Positions 41,360-53,000 of a stretch of 64,000 bases of DNA are shown one piece after another. The DNA is from RGIG8244 sp045592785 (GTDB lineage Bacteria; Verrucomicrobiota; Lentisphaeria; Victivallales; UBA1829): assembly GCA_045592785.1 (NCBI GenBank), contig JAZNVL010000057.1:62001-126000 (forward strand), given 5' to 3'. The notes beneath the pieces were generated by a model. It did not search any database, was not told the origin of the DNA, and was given only the letters and a program-made list of their open reading frames with translations. Position numbers and translations under genes: made by a program. Each line of letters opens with the position of its first letter. The first letter of the stretch is position 1.

Positions 41360-43951
41360 ATGAGTGAAGAAAATACGACGCAGGTTGTCGTTGCGGATGT
41401 GAATCCCAGCGGACTTTTATGCCTGCACAGTCTGGTCGTCAATCTGCACCGGAATGTGAATTTCGATGCTCTGATGACGGACGGGACAAAGAAAAAGTAT
41501 GCGGATGCACCCTGCGATACTCTGTTGGAGTTGGCGCAGGGACTTGAATTGCGTCCGGAACGAAAAGAGGATGTGGAGGAAACCGCCAAGGTCTATAACG
41601 GTCCGGCTCTTCTCAAACTCAAAGACAACCACTGGATCTGCATTCCGCAGATGGGACAGTTCAATGGCGATGCGCCGATCCGTCTCTTCGATCCCATGAT
41701 CCAGGGACAACAGAAAACTGCCACCGGGCCCAAGGAAAAGATCCTTTCCCTTTACGACGGGGAACTGATCATTTTCCGGAATCTTCAGCCGGTGGACAAC
41801 AAAAAATTCTCCGGTCTGTTCTGTTTGACCTCCATTGCCCGGCATCATCAGGTGAATATGGATATCCGGCGGCTGATGCACGAATATGCCATCGGGGAAA
41901 ACGAGCCGACGGTCATGGAACTCCTGGAAATGGCGTCTTCCTATGGTCTGAAAACAAAGCAGACCCGGGTACGCTGGAAAGATTTTCCGCGGATCGGGCA
42001 GGCTTACCCGATGTTGGGAGTGAAGCGGGATGGCAAGTATGTCGTTTTCTGCGGTTGGCGTGAGGATAAAGACGGGAACGGCACATTGGCTGTGGTCGAT
42101 CCCTCCGATCCGCCGGAGCAGCCCGGACAGCAGTTCCGTTTTTACACGGAAGATGAGTTCAAGGAAAAATGTACGGGCAAAGCCGTATTTCTGAAAAAGA
42201 TCTACAAACTTTCGGATGAAGAACAACCGTTCAGTCTGCTGTGGTTCATGCCGGAATTTATCAAACTCAAAGGTTTGTTCTTTCAGATTGCCATGCTGGT
42301 GGTGATGATGACGGTGATCGCACTGATCACGCCTCTGTTCTTCCAGATCGTGGTGGATAAAGTCATCGTTCACCAGGCGATGTCCACATTGAACACCCTG
42401 GGGATCGGGATCGTGATCGCGATTCTCTTCAACGGGATCCTGGATTTCCTCCGGAGTTATCTGTTGTTGTTCGCCACAAACAAGATCGACATTTCTCTGG
42501 CGACGAAAACATTCCGGCATCTGATGCGGCTGCCTATCGAGTTTTACGAACGGGTCCCCTCCGGCGTATTGCTCAAACACATGCAGCAGACCGAAAAGAT
42601 CCGCGGGTTCCTCTCCGGGAATCTGTTCTTCACGATCCTGGACGTGTTCTCTCTGTTCCTCTTTGTTCCGTTCCTGTATTTTTACAGTCCGACACTGACC
42701 TTTGTGGTGTTGGGCTTCTCCGCTGCCATGGCATTGGTCATTGCGGCATTGGTCCGTCCGTTCCAGCGCAGATTGAATGAACTGTATCAGGCGGAAGGGA
42801 AACGGCAGAGTATGCTGGTGGAATCCATTCACGGGATCCGCACGGTGAAATCGCTGGCGTTGGAACCGGTGGAAGAACGTCTCTGGGACAATTCCAGTGC
42901 GTACGCCATCAAGTCCTATTTCCGCGTGGGCAAGATCTCCATGACTGCCAAGAGTATCAGTCAGGTGTTGGAAATGCTGATGACGGTCTGCGTGATCTGG
43001 GTCGGCGTTTATCTTGTGCGGGATAAAATCATTACGGTCGGGGCTCTTATCGCATTCCAGATGCTTGCCGGACGCGTGACGGGTCCGCTGGTCCGCATGG
43101 TCGGTTTGATCCATGAATACCAGCAGATCGCACTTTCCGTGCGAATGCTCGGTGTCGTGATGAATACGCCTCTGGAACCGGCGGGCGGCGGTGTACGCAA
43201 TGCACTCAAAGGCAATATCGAGTTTGATAATGTGACATTTCAATACCGTCCGGATACACCGCAGGTCATCCGGAACTTCTCTTTGAAGATCGATCAGGGG
43301 ATGACAGTCGGGATCGTGGGACGTTCCGGATCCGGAAAGACCACGCTGACCAAACTTCTGCAGGGGCTCTACCCGGTGCAGTCCGGTTTGATCAAGATCG
43401 ACGGGATCGACCTTCGCGAGATCGACAAAGCGCATTTGCGCAGCAGTATCGGTGTGGTGCTGCAGGAAAACTATTTCTTCAACGGTACGGTGCGTGAGAA
43501 CATTTCTCTGACGAAACGTTCTGCCGCTCTGGAAGAGATCATTTACGCCGCGAAACTGGCGGGTGCGGATGAATTCGTGCAGAAACTTCCCAAGGGATAT
43601 GATACCATGCTGGAAGAAAATGCCTCCAATCTTTCCGGCGGACAGAAACAGCGTCTTGCCATTGCCCGTGCGCTTCTGACGAATCCGCCGATCCTGATCT
43701 TCGATGAAGCGACCAGTGCCCTTGACCCGGAAAGCGAAACGGTGATCCAGAACAACCTGGCAGCCATCGCCCGCGGCCGTACGGTCCTTATCATCTCCCA
43801 CCGTCTTTCCATTGTCAGCAATGCGACCAAGATCCTTGTGATCGACAATGGGGAACGCACGGCATTTGCATCTCACCGTGAGTTGCTTGCCATGCCCGGT
43901 ACTTACAGTGAATTCTGGCATCAGCAAATGGAAAGGCATCTTGAAAAATGA
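41360..43951 (+). CDS. Type I secretion ABC transporter with two C39-like domains
   Basis: HlyB-like exporter of 863 residues. Domain order: a first C39-like (CLD) domain, about 16-140 (SGLLCLHSL); a second, about 149-275 (SGLFCLTSIARHHQVN); six-helix membrane domain about 295-570; ATPase domain with Walker A GRSGSGKTT (654-662), signature LSGGQ (758-762) and Walker B ILIFDEA (778-784). In both CLDs the catalytic C39 Cys position carries Ser (Ser17, Ser151), so they should bind substrate rather than cut leaders. The first keeps a candidate His91 and Asp111. Start ATG 41360 with AAAGGA. Overlaps the adaptor by 4 nt. The neighbouring giant protein is the obvious substrate. Confidence 0.93.
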   Translation: MSEENTTQVVVADVNPSGLLCLHSLVVNLHRNVNFDALMTDGTKKKYADAPCDTLLELAQGLELRPERKEDVEETAKVYNGPALLKLKDNHWICIPQMGQFNGDAPIRLFDPMIQGQQKTATGPKEKILSLYDGELIIFRNLQPVDNKKFSGLFCLTSIARHHQVNMDIRRLMHEYAIGENEPTVMELLEMASSYGLKTKQTRVRWKDFPRIGQAYPMLGVKRDGKYVVFCGWREDKDGNGTLAVVDPSDPPEQPGQQFRFYTEDEFKEKCTGKAVFLKKIYKLSDEEQPFSLLWFMPEFIKLKGLFFQIAMLVVMMTVIALITPLFFQIVVDKVIVHQAMSTLNTLGIGIVIAILFNGILDFLRSYLLLFATNKIDISLATKTFRHLMRLPIEFYERVPSGVLLKHMQQTEKIRGFLSGNLFFTILDVFSLFLFVPFLYFYSPTLTFVVLGFSAAMALVIAALVRPFQRRLNELYQAEGKRQSMLVESIHGIRTVKSLALEPVEERLWDNSSAYAIKSYFRVGKISMTAKSISQVLEMLMTVCVIWVGVYLVRDKIITVGALIAFQMLAGRVTGPLVRMVGLIHEYQQIALSVRMLGVVMNTPLEPAGGGVRNALKGNIEFDNVTFQYRPDTPQVIRNFSLKIDQGMTVGIVGRSGSGKTTLTKLLQGLYPVQSGLIKIDGIDLREIDKAHLRSSIGVVLQENYFFNGTVRENISLTKRSAALEEIIYAAKLAGADEFVQKLPKGYDTMLEENASNLSGGQKQRLAIARALLTNPPILIFDEATSALDPESETVIQNNLAAIARGRTVLIISHRLSIVSNATKILVIDNGERTAFASHRELLAMPGTYSEFWHQQMERHLEK

Positions 43952-45282
43952 GCGAAGAAAAAGAAACCGTAAGAGGTGCGATCGAGTTTCAGCCCGACGC
44001 ACTGGAAATCAAGCAGTCACGGCTCCCGTTCTTTGCACGGTTCACCCCGTATGCCGCTTTCATTATGATGGCGGGTGCGATCATCTGGGCATCTATCGGC
44101 AAAACGGATACCATCGTACAATCCCAGGGTAAACTCGTTTCTGACGAACAGAACATCGTCATGAAGCCCCGTGAACTGGCGGTGGTCAAGAAGATCCATG
44201 TGAAAGTCGGTGACATCGTGCAGCCCAATGACGTACTCATCACCTTTGACCCGGAGATCTATGACTCCGAAAAGGAACGTCTGGAAAGTGAGATCTCCAC
44301 ATTGCAGGCGCAGTTCGACCGCTTGTATGCGGAATTCAATCAGAAGGAATATAAGCCGGAAAAACGGACCCGTGATACCATCTGGCAGCTGGAGATCCAC
44401 AAACAGCGTATGGCGTATTACAAGGAACGTATGAACTATTTCGATCAGGAATATGCCCGGATCAGCGCATCCATCAAGACCCGCGGGGAAAGCCTGCACA
44501 ACAGCGAAGAACGGTTGAAAGAATTCCGTCCGCTGGAAAAAATGTATGTGGACCTGGGGGATGTGGTGGCGACCAAACGGGAACGTATTGAGATCTCCAT
44601 CAAGCGTATGGAAATCGAAGCGACCACCGATGAATTGCGTAATACCCTCGATGAAATGGAACATCAACGTCAGTCCTCCGTTGCCAGCAAGAACGCATTC
44701 CAGGAGGAATGGCGTAACAGCATCGCCACCGAAATGATCAAGATCCGCCGGGAACTGACTTCCAATCAGAAGCAGTACGAGAAAACCAGCAATCTGGCTC
44801 AATACATCTATCTGCGCGCACCCTGCGAAGCCATGGTCCATGAGATCGCGGCGTTCTCCCCCGGCTCTGCCGTGCGGGAAGCAGAACCCCTGATCACGTT
44901 GGTCCCCCTGAACGGAAAAATCGAGATCGAAGCGGAAGTCAGCCCCCAGGATATCGGGAAAGTCGCCATCGGTGATCCGGTCCGTATCAAACTCAATGCC
45001 TATCCGTTCCAGAAACACGGAACGCTGGATGGCAAAGTGCTGCGTATTTCCGAAAATACATTTGCCCGCGCCCAGGGACAACCCATGCCGCCCAATGCCA
45101 CCCCCACTTATTACAAAGCGGCGATCTCGGTTTCCGGATCTCTGCGGAATGTGGATGAAAAATATCGTTTGATCCCCGGCATGGATACCCAGGCGGAGAT
45201 CAAGGTCGGCAAACGCCGTATTATTGAATATGTGTTGTATCCGCTGATCAAAGCACTTGACGAATCCGCCAGAGAGCCGTAA
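43948..45282 (+). CDS. HlyD-family membrane-fusion adaptor
   Basis: Periplasmic adaptor linking the ABC exporter to an outer-membrane channel. 444 residues: cytoplasmic N-terminus, membrane helix at about 32-50 (YAAFIMMAGAIIWASIG), lipoyl-like half (KLVSDEQNIVMKPRELAVVK), a long coiled-coil hairpin about 110-290 and a C-terminal beta-barrel with IPGMDTQAEIKVGKR. The usual HlyD layout is complete. The ATG overlaps the exporter stop. An outer-membrane TolC partner is not in the window and must be shared. Confidence 0.93.
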   Translation: MSEEKETVRGAIEFQPDALEIKQSRLPFFARFTPYAAFIMMAGAIIWASIGKTDTIVQSQGKLVSDEQNIVMKPRELAVVKKIHVKVGDIVQPNDVLITFDPEIYDSEKERLESEISTLQAQFDRLYAEFNQKEYKPEKRTRDTIWQLEIHKQRMAYYKERMNYFDQEYARISASIKTRGESLHNSEERLKEFRPLEKMYVDLGDVVATKRERIEISIKRMEIEATTDELRNTLDEMEHQRQSSVASKNAFQEEWRNSIATEMIKIRRELTSNQKQYEKTSNLAQYIYLRAPCEAMVHEIAAFSPGSAVREAEPLITLVPLNGKIEIEAEVSPQDIGKVAIGDPVRIKLNAYPFQKHGTLDGKVLRISENTFARAQGQPMPPNATPTYYKAAISVSGSLRNVDEKYRLIPGMDTQAEIKVGKRRIIEYVLYPLIKALDESAREP

Positions 45283-45285
45283 GTC

Positions 45286-46854
45286 ATGACACAGGAGAAC
45301 GTGCAAACAGTTATCATTGCAGGGGCAGGTCCCGCAGGTCTGACTGCGGCGTGTTCTCTTTTGCGTCATAAAGGATACCGGGTCATCATTCTGGAGGAAT
45401 CCTTTCAGACCGGCGGCATTTCCCGTACCGAAAAATACAAGGGGAACCGCATGGATATCGGCGGACACCGTTTTTTCACGAAGGTGGATTCTGTCAATGA
45501 TTTCTGGCAGTCTCTCATGCCGATGCAGGGGAAACCCGCGTACGACGACCTGCGGCTTGACCGGATCCCCGCGATGGCTCCCGATGGTCCCGATCCGGAA
45601 CAGGTGGACCGGGTGATGTTATCCCGGAACCGTGTTTCCCGGATCTATTATCTGAAACGTTTTTTTGACTATCCTGTGACATTGAGTCTATCGACCGTTT
45701 TTGCCATGGGACTGGGCAGGACGTTCCTTGCCGGCACCAGTTTTCTCTGGAGTATGATACACAAACGCAGGGAGGATTCCCTGGAGGATTTCTACATCAA
45801 CCGGTTCGGACGGCGTCTTTACAGTATGTTTTTCGAGCGTTATACCGAGAAACTCTGGGGTGTACACCCCGGCAGGATCTCGCCTTCCTGGGGCGCACAG
45901 CGCGTGAAGGGGCTTTCCCTGGGAAAAGCGGTGATGAATGTCCTGACGAAGCCGTTCCGCGGGAAAAATGCGGCGGTGGAGACCTCTCTGATCGAAACGT
46001 TCCAATATCCGAAATTCGGACCCGGACAACTCTGGGAGACGGCGGCGGAACGGGTCATTGCCTCCGGTGGCGAGATCCGTTACGGACAGAAAGTCGTCCG
46101 TGTGGAAATGGATAAAACGCAACGGATCCGGCGGGTGCATGCGTGCAGTCCGGACGGCGTGGAAACGGCGTACGACTGTGATGCCTTTTTCTCCTCCATG
46201 CCGGTGAAAGACCTGATGGAGTCGTTCTCCCCGGCTGTCCCGGATGATGTGCTTTCGATCGCGCAGGGATTGCCTTACCGGGATTTCATTACGGTCGGTG
46301 TACTGGTCAAAAAACTTGCCATTGCCAACAAAACGGACCGGAAGACTCTGGGTAATATCGTGCCGGACTGCTGGATCTACATTCAGGAGCCGGATGTCCG
46401 GCTGGGACGTTTGCAGATCTTCAACAACTGGTCTCCGTACATGGTGGAGGATCCGGAACATACGGTATGGCTTGGACTGGAATATTTCTGTACGGAAGGG
46501 GATGATCTGTGGGAACAGGATGAGGCATCGTTCAAAGCCTTTGCCATTTCGGAACTGGAGAAGATCGGGATCATAGAGGGAAAAGACGTTCTGGATTCGG
46601 TGGAGATCCGGGTCAAAAAAGCCTATCCCGCCTACTTCGGAACGTATGAACGGTTCGATGAACTGCGTGCCTGGCTGGATCAGGTTCCCAATCTTTACTG
46701 CATCGGGCGGAACGGACAGCATCGTTACAACAACATGGACCACTCCATGCTGACTGCGATGGAAGCGGTGGACGTTTTCCGGAGCGGGGACAGAGACCGG
46801 AGCCGGATCTGGGATGTGAATACGGAAAAGAGTTATCACGAGACCCGTTCATAA
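45286..46854 (+). CDS. NAD(P)/FAD-dependent oxidoreductase, amine-oxidase/UGM-like
   Basis: A 522-residue flavoprotein of the family often found in polysaccharide clusters (COG1232-like). The dinucleotide fold AGAGPAGLTAACSLL, RTEKYKGNRMDIGGHRFFTK and the block NRFGRRLYSMFFERYTEKLWG are typical, and the C-terminal YCIGRNGQHRYNNMDHS closes the FAD site. No membrane or signal segment. It lies 3 nt after the adaptor. Start could be ATG 45286 or GTG 45301, which has AGGAG 4 nt upstream. Its place between the secretion genes and the giant gene suggests it may modify the secreted protein, but the reaction is unknown. Confidence 0.85.
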   Translation: MTQENVQTVIIAGAGPAGLTAACSLLRHKGYRVIILEESFQTGGISRTEKYKGNRMDIGGHRFFTKVDSVNDFWQSLMPMQGKPAYDDLRLDRIPAMAPDGPDPEQVDRVMLSRNRVSRIYYLKRFFDYPVTLSLSTVFAMGLGRTFLAGTSFLWSMIHKRREDSLEDFYINRFGRRLYSMFFERYTEKLWGVHPGRISPSWGAQRVKGLSLGKAVMNVLTKPFRGKNAAVETSLIETFQYPKFGPGQLWETAAERVIASGGEIRYGQKVVRVEMDKTQRIRRVHACSPDGVETAYDCDAFFSSMPVKDLMESFSPAVPDDVLSIAQGLPYRDFITVGVLVKKLAIANKTDRKTLGNIVPDCWIYIQEPDVRLGRLQIFNNWSPYMVEDPEHTVWLGLEYFCTEGDDLWEQDEASFKAFAISELEKIGIIEGKDVLDSVEIRVKKAYPAYFGTYERFDELRAWLDQVPNLYCIGRNGQHRYNNMDHSMLTAMEAVDVFRSGDRDRSRIWDVNTEKSYHETRS

Positions 46855-46890
46855 AACAGCAGGGTATCCAAATTTTTTTGTTAAAAATGT

Positions 46891-46930
46891 CGTTTTTTTT
46901 GCTTATGGCGGAAAAAAACGGCTTTTTTTT
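46891..46930 (+). terminator. Possible terminator after the FAD gene
   Basis: CGTTTTTTT (46891-46899) can pair with AAAAAAACG (46912-46920), followed by GC and a run of eight T to 46930. The stem is AT-rich, so strength is uncertain. Confidence 0.4.
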
Positions 46931-46982
46931 GTATTTATTTATAAAAAAAACGAAAAATAGTTCAAAAAAAGCGGAAAAAGAT

Positions 46983-47011
46983 TTGCAATTTGAAAATGAC
47001 GGTATTATAAT
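46983..47011 (+). promoter_or_regulatory. Putative promoter of the giant-protein gene
   Basis: TTGCAA at 46983-46988, 17-nt spacer, TATAAT at 47006-47011, 72 nt before the ATG. The whole 228-nt gap is very AT-rich and holds no gene. A perfect -10 hexamer suggests good expression separate from the exporter operon. Confidence 0.75.
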
Positions 47012-47082
47012 ATGGGCGATATAATATAAATAATTAACAGCTATGCAGGGGGTTTACCTGCGGAAGATGAAAGGATTTGATT

Positions 47083-50000
47083 ATGGCAGACGCAAGCAAA
47101 AGTAACTTTTTTACCACCCCGTTCGGGGGGAATATTGAGAGTATTTCGACTGATGCGTATTTCTTGCGCCGTTCTGACCGTGACCTCGGTTTTATTATGA
47201 CAGCAGATGGTGAATCCCTGGCGATAACCCGCGGATTCCCCAATGCGGTTTATGATTATGTGTACGGTTTTTCCGGTGTCACAGCAAACCGCGATGAACA
47301 GTATGTTGTGTTCGGATGGAACCAGCATGAATCTACGATCGGTAATGATCCGTTGGTGGATTACAATGCGGCGGTTATCTACAATATCAACTGTTATCAG
47401 GATTTGAATGGACTCAATGCCGGTTTGAAATTCACCCAATCCGGGATCGTTGATTTTGCCAATGCGACCGGTCAGATCGCCATGGGTCTCACCGTTCCCC
47501 TGCAGAAGACTGCCATTGTTTACATCAACGAATGCGGGAACGTGCGTGATCAAAAGACTTTCAGTCTTGCTTCTGACATCTCATCCATTTACAGTGCAGC
47601 CACTTTGACTGTTGAAGGCAGCCTCCATGCCGATCTCTATGGAGTGATCGATAACTCCATCTTCACTACTTATTACTACGATAATAATTCTTCGAAAATC
47701 GGGGCAGCGAACTTCTCGCCTTATGCAGGGACGATCCTGCCTGCCGGTGTCGCACCGAACAATTATTCTCCCTACAAGTATGACTTCCATGAAGTGGTGG
47801 ATAACAACCGTCAGCTCGCAGCTGCTCTCCGTGCCCAGAATATTCAGCTTGAACTCAATTTGACCGGTACGGTCAATTCTTTCATCCGGAATGTTACGAT
47901 CAGACCCTTTGTTCAGACTTCTGTGCAGGGTAATACCCATCAGGCAACCGGTGTGCTTGCCAACGGAACGGTGGATAAAAGCAATCGTGATGTGACCGAA
48001 GGAACCGGCGACATCGTGTTCGGCGGTGATTTGGAAAATGGCGGCGGCAACGGCACCTGGACCGGTGAAGTCAATGCAAAAGTCGAGAACGTGCATCTGG
48101 ATTCCAAAATTTTCCCGGCAACACCGGAATATGTGAAAGATGCAGACGGAAACGTGCTGTATGACTGGCAGATTGGTCTTGACGGAAAGCCGTTGTATAA
48201 CGAACCGATGACTTCCACGTTGAATAAATATGTGGATGTTTCCGATTTCGCGGAACAGAACAACGGCGTTTCCCAGAATGCGCAGGTCTCCGATACGATC
48301 ACAATCAAAGTGACAGAATATCAGAAGAAAAAAGAACTGGTCCTTGAAACCGAAGAAAAAACGGTCAAGGTGCAGAAACAGGTCACCGTCGCTGTCCCGG
48401 TCGTGGAATCCAACGGGACTAAGAAAGTTTACCTTTACAGTACCAATGGAAACAGCGTCGATCAGATGACTGTCGGTGAACTCAATGCTCTCGGTTATCA
48501 GTATGTGAAAGTAAAAACGGATAATGGCGAATTTTACACCGGTTACGCACTCAATTCCAATGCTACAAATTACGAAGCCGGGTATCTGCCTTCTTTCATC
48601 TGGATGGTGAGTGAAACAACCACGAATGAAACGACCGGTGAAGTCTCTGTCACCGGCGCGAACCAGTTGGTTCAGTATGGAGATCAGCTGATCAACATTT
48701 ATGTCGATACCGAAGTGGACCTGGAAATCGAAAAAGCCCATATCGACCAGGATGGACGGTTCATCAAGGCAATCAAAGACAGTGCCGGCAACATCACCGG
48801 ATGGACCCTTGCAAACAGCTACGGTGACGCAACAAAATACAAAGAAAAAGTAACAGTGACTGTCCCTGTGCTGTCCTATACGAAAGCGGAAGCATTGAGC
48901 GGATTCACGGTGGATGAACTGTATCAGGTGATACCGGATAATCTGTATGAAGATAAGAATACAGCCACGAAAGACAGTGCTGCCTACTATGAAGTGTTCC
49001 AGAATCCTCTGGGCGACAATTACACTTACCAGGCGAAAGACAACTACACCTGGAAGTGGAATTATGTGGAAGTGGAAGTGGATGACCTCTCAACCGGGAA
49101 GCAGGTTGATAAGGATATCACGTTCACCGATACTGGATTTGTGAATAAATCTCTGAATACGCAAGTTTCAGATAACAAATATCTTGCGGAAGGCCTTTCT
49201 GCCGCGAATATCGTCCTGAGCAATGTGGCGGAAAGCGGCACGATCAATGCCACTGTCGACAACATCTCTCTGGATGCTGAAATCGCACAGAGAAAATACG
49301 CCGGTACGGTTGCAGAAGGGGAATCCGGTATTGCCGGTTTCTCTGATAACGTTGCAACGTCCATCGGGATCAATACGGATACTCTTACGGTGGAAGGAAC
49401 CTACCGCGGTACCATCAACAGTAATGTTTCCCGTTTGAACGCCAGCAGCACGAATACCGTGTATTCTTATACTGTCCGCACATATTCTTATGATGAATAT
49501 GAAATGCAGATCGGACAGAACAGCGGCATGGCGGTAACTGCCACGTCCTTCAGCGCAGATTTGACCGATGCGGAAAAAGTGAAAGAATTCTATAATAAGT
49601 ATGCCAGCGTGAATCCGGATACCGGCGCCACCACTTATGTGGACCGCGAAAGCCTTTATCAGATCGATATTGTGATCGATACCACGAACTGGACTGTTAC
49701 CGGCGGTACCGGATATCTCATCAAGAGAGAAGAAACCGGCACCTCTTATTATATCGACCCGGTGACGAAATACTTTGTGAATCCTGCCAATGGCTGTGTC
49801 TACACGAAACAGAACTTCACCGGCGAAGAATTCCAGGTGTTCTACACCCTTGACCCGAAAACGAATGACCGGATCAAACTTCATTCTGCCGGGGACTATG
49901 TTGTTCTGGATGAAAACCAGCACTATGTAAAGAATGAGGAATATGACCGGATCCACCACAGTGAAACTTTTGAAGGTAAACTCGGGGATGATACTTATCT

Positions 50001-53000
50001 GGTCGATCGCGTGATCACACAGGATGATACGATCAACAGAATGGGGATCAAGGCGGAAGCTCATGGTATCCGGAGTACCGATATCACGATCAACGGTAAC
50101 TTCCGGAGTGACGTGCTTGTCGGTATCGACTCCGTGATCTACCGTGACCCCGTGACCGGTGAGATCGTTTATTCCATGAATGATTATACAACGGAAGAGG
50201 ATGCTTCCGAACAGGGTGAACTCTACCGTGTGACAGACGTCTACTCCACCGGGATCACAGCATCCACAATTTCCGTGGAAGGCGGTTTGTTTGCTCCCAA
50301 TGTGTATGTGATCGGCAATGCCCGCAACTGGAACGAGGACATGCTGAAAAAGATGGCGGAAGCGGCTCTGAAAGATCCTACTGCCGCAGCCAAACATAAC
50401 ACCGATGCTTATTACTGCGTGAAAGCTGATACACTCGTCGCAGATGCACTTGCCGGGGATTATGTCCTGCAGGCCGCGACTTGTTTTGAGATGATCGATG
50501 GACAGCGTCTCTGGGTATTGAATACCGGGGTGGCAGTTTCCGTTGCAAACCTGCAGAACGGGAATGACGGTTCCTTTGATATCATCGGTAATATTTACAG
50601 TGCCTTTGACGGTATCCGCTGGAGTGAGGCCAACTCGAAACGCGGTGACTATAATCTGCGTGTCTCCGGCGAGATCGTTGCCGGTTATGAAATGGATGCA
50701 AACGGTGGATTCACCGAGACGCTCAAGAATGGCATCAAAGGCAATAACGAATACTATGTGTTTACCGACGTTAACGGTCAGACCGCCGCGAATACGAATT
50801 CTGCCAACGCAGATAACAGCGACCGTCTGGAATTCGCTGCCGGTGCTTATGCAAAAGGAAATATTCAGTTCGCATCCGGTAACGATATGCTGATCCTGGA
50901 CTCCAACGCCCGTTTGGAAGATGCGGCGATTGCCACCGGCGAAGGACACCTGAACATGGTGTTCAACCTGAATGACAAGGTCCTGGATGCCGATGACTAC
51001 AAATATAATGACGGGAACGCGATCATCACAGGCAGTCTGAATGACCAGTCCACGAACCTCTATGCGATCACGCTGAACGATATTGTAATGGATGGGACCG
51101 GTCCCAAAGAATACAAACTGTTTAAGTTTGACGGAATCAACCAGGCGGAGGTTTTCGGCGCAAAGATCAGAACGGTTGACCTGAAATACGACGGCATGAG
51201 CGTGAAAACGCTGGATCTGAGCGATGATATCGTGGCGGAAGTCGGGTATTATGATAACGAAGACTGGGTCGTCTGCACCAGCCAGCTGGTCGGTTATGAA
51301 TTCCGTGAAAACAACTTCACTGCGAAGATCGGCAGCTATGATGGCGCAACCAGTGCCAGCGGTACCAAACTGGGCAACTATATCCGCGTGGTGGATAACG
51401 CCAATGGCGGCGAAATCATCTTCCAGGCTTATTCCGAATGTGTCAACAGTGATTGGACGATCGTGGTGGATGTACTCCCGGATCAGGTGGCTCTGCCCAA
51501 TGCGACCAATGGCGAAACCTATTACGTCTCCTCCTTCGACATTGACATCAACAACCTGCGTCAGTGGTACGATCGCGAAAACAATACGGTCACCTTCACC
51601 TGGGATGACCACAGCATTGATATTTCCCAGACTGTTTATCAGTTTGAATATTACATCCTCAATGCGGACGGCACGAAGACCAACACGATCATGCGTGAAA
51701 TCACCAGTGATTCTCCGCGTGTCTCCCTGACACTGGAAAATATCGATGCCGACCAGACCATTATCTGGCGTGTCCGTCAGTCCTATGGTATCGGTAATGA
51801 CATCACCGGCGACTGGAACTCCATCGAAGATTACAAGTATGAACGTGCCATCGGTCTTCTGCAGACGGATCTGGAAGATTCCACCAGCAATCTGGAATGG
51901 AAGAACGAACTTTCCGTCAGCAGCATGGAAAAATATGTTGTTTACTATTATGTGGAAGGTGATGCCGCTGTCCGTACTTACAACGTGGCAAAGACCACAC
52001 AGAGCAAAGTCGTGGTCAACACCAGTCAGTTCCTGCAGGCCGGCGAAATCCTGACGGGCTGGGAAGTGGGTATCAGCGATGCACAAGGCAACGATCTGGC
52101 GGAAAATGCCATCTATCAGAACCTGGATGTGGATTGGATCCAATATGCTCCTCTGACCGGTCTCGGTGCCGCGGCAGGCGCAAACAAGAGCCTGATCCTC
52201 TCCTGGAACAACGTCAGTCAGTCTGATGTCAGTTTCGTGTTGAGATACCGGATCGGGAATGATTCTGCCGGATACGGCGAATGGACGACGGTCGTTGTGG
52301 ATGCGGTCGATCCCGGTGATGCCTCCACGGTCAGTTACACGGTCAATCTGGAATCCTACCTCAAGAGCGATGAGCTTCTGCAGTGGGAAGTTTTTGCACA
52401 GCAGATCAACGGGGATGAGATCCTCCGCAGCGAAGTTTCCGGCGCGAAAACTTCTATGATCCTGACCGATGGCGTGATGAAAGTCAATACCACCACGGTT
52501 CCCAATGACGATGCGAAAGAGGTCGGTACCGTGACCATGGTCTGGGAAAATACCGGAACCGAAGATACCACATTCCTGCTGGAATATGTGGATAACGGTG
52601 TCCGCAAGTCCGTTGAGATCAAGTCCGGCATGACTGGCGTGACCTACAATGATGACAATACCGTTTCCTATTCCTTCAAACCGTCCACGAGCACCACGAC
52701 TGCGGCGCTTGATTGGCGCGTCCGCCGTTATGTGAAGGATGCAAGCGGCAATCCGGTGGATGTGGGCGAATGGATGATCTACGAAATCGAAACGATGACT
52801 TCTCTGGAACGCACTTCCGAAGTCGTTCATGACGATTCTCTGAACAAGGATACCATCAGTACCACGCTGCATTTCGAAAGTAATGTCCCGGGCAGCGCAT
52901 ACCGCCTGGAATATGTGGTCGTGACCAATAATTACGATGTGAGTAATCCTGTGGCAGTGGACTTCGATGCCAGCAACGATAAAGTCTTTACATACACAGT

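Noticed and set aside
46859..47082. Possible RNA gene or riboswitch in the AT-rich gap before the giant gene
   Set aside because: Only poly-A/T runs, a weak hairpin and promoter hexamers are visible; no conserved RNA motif.
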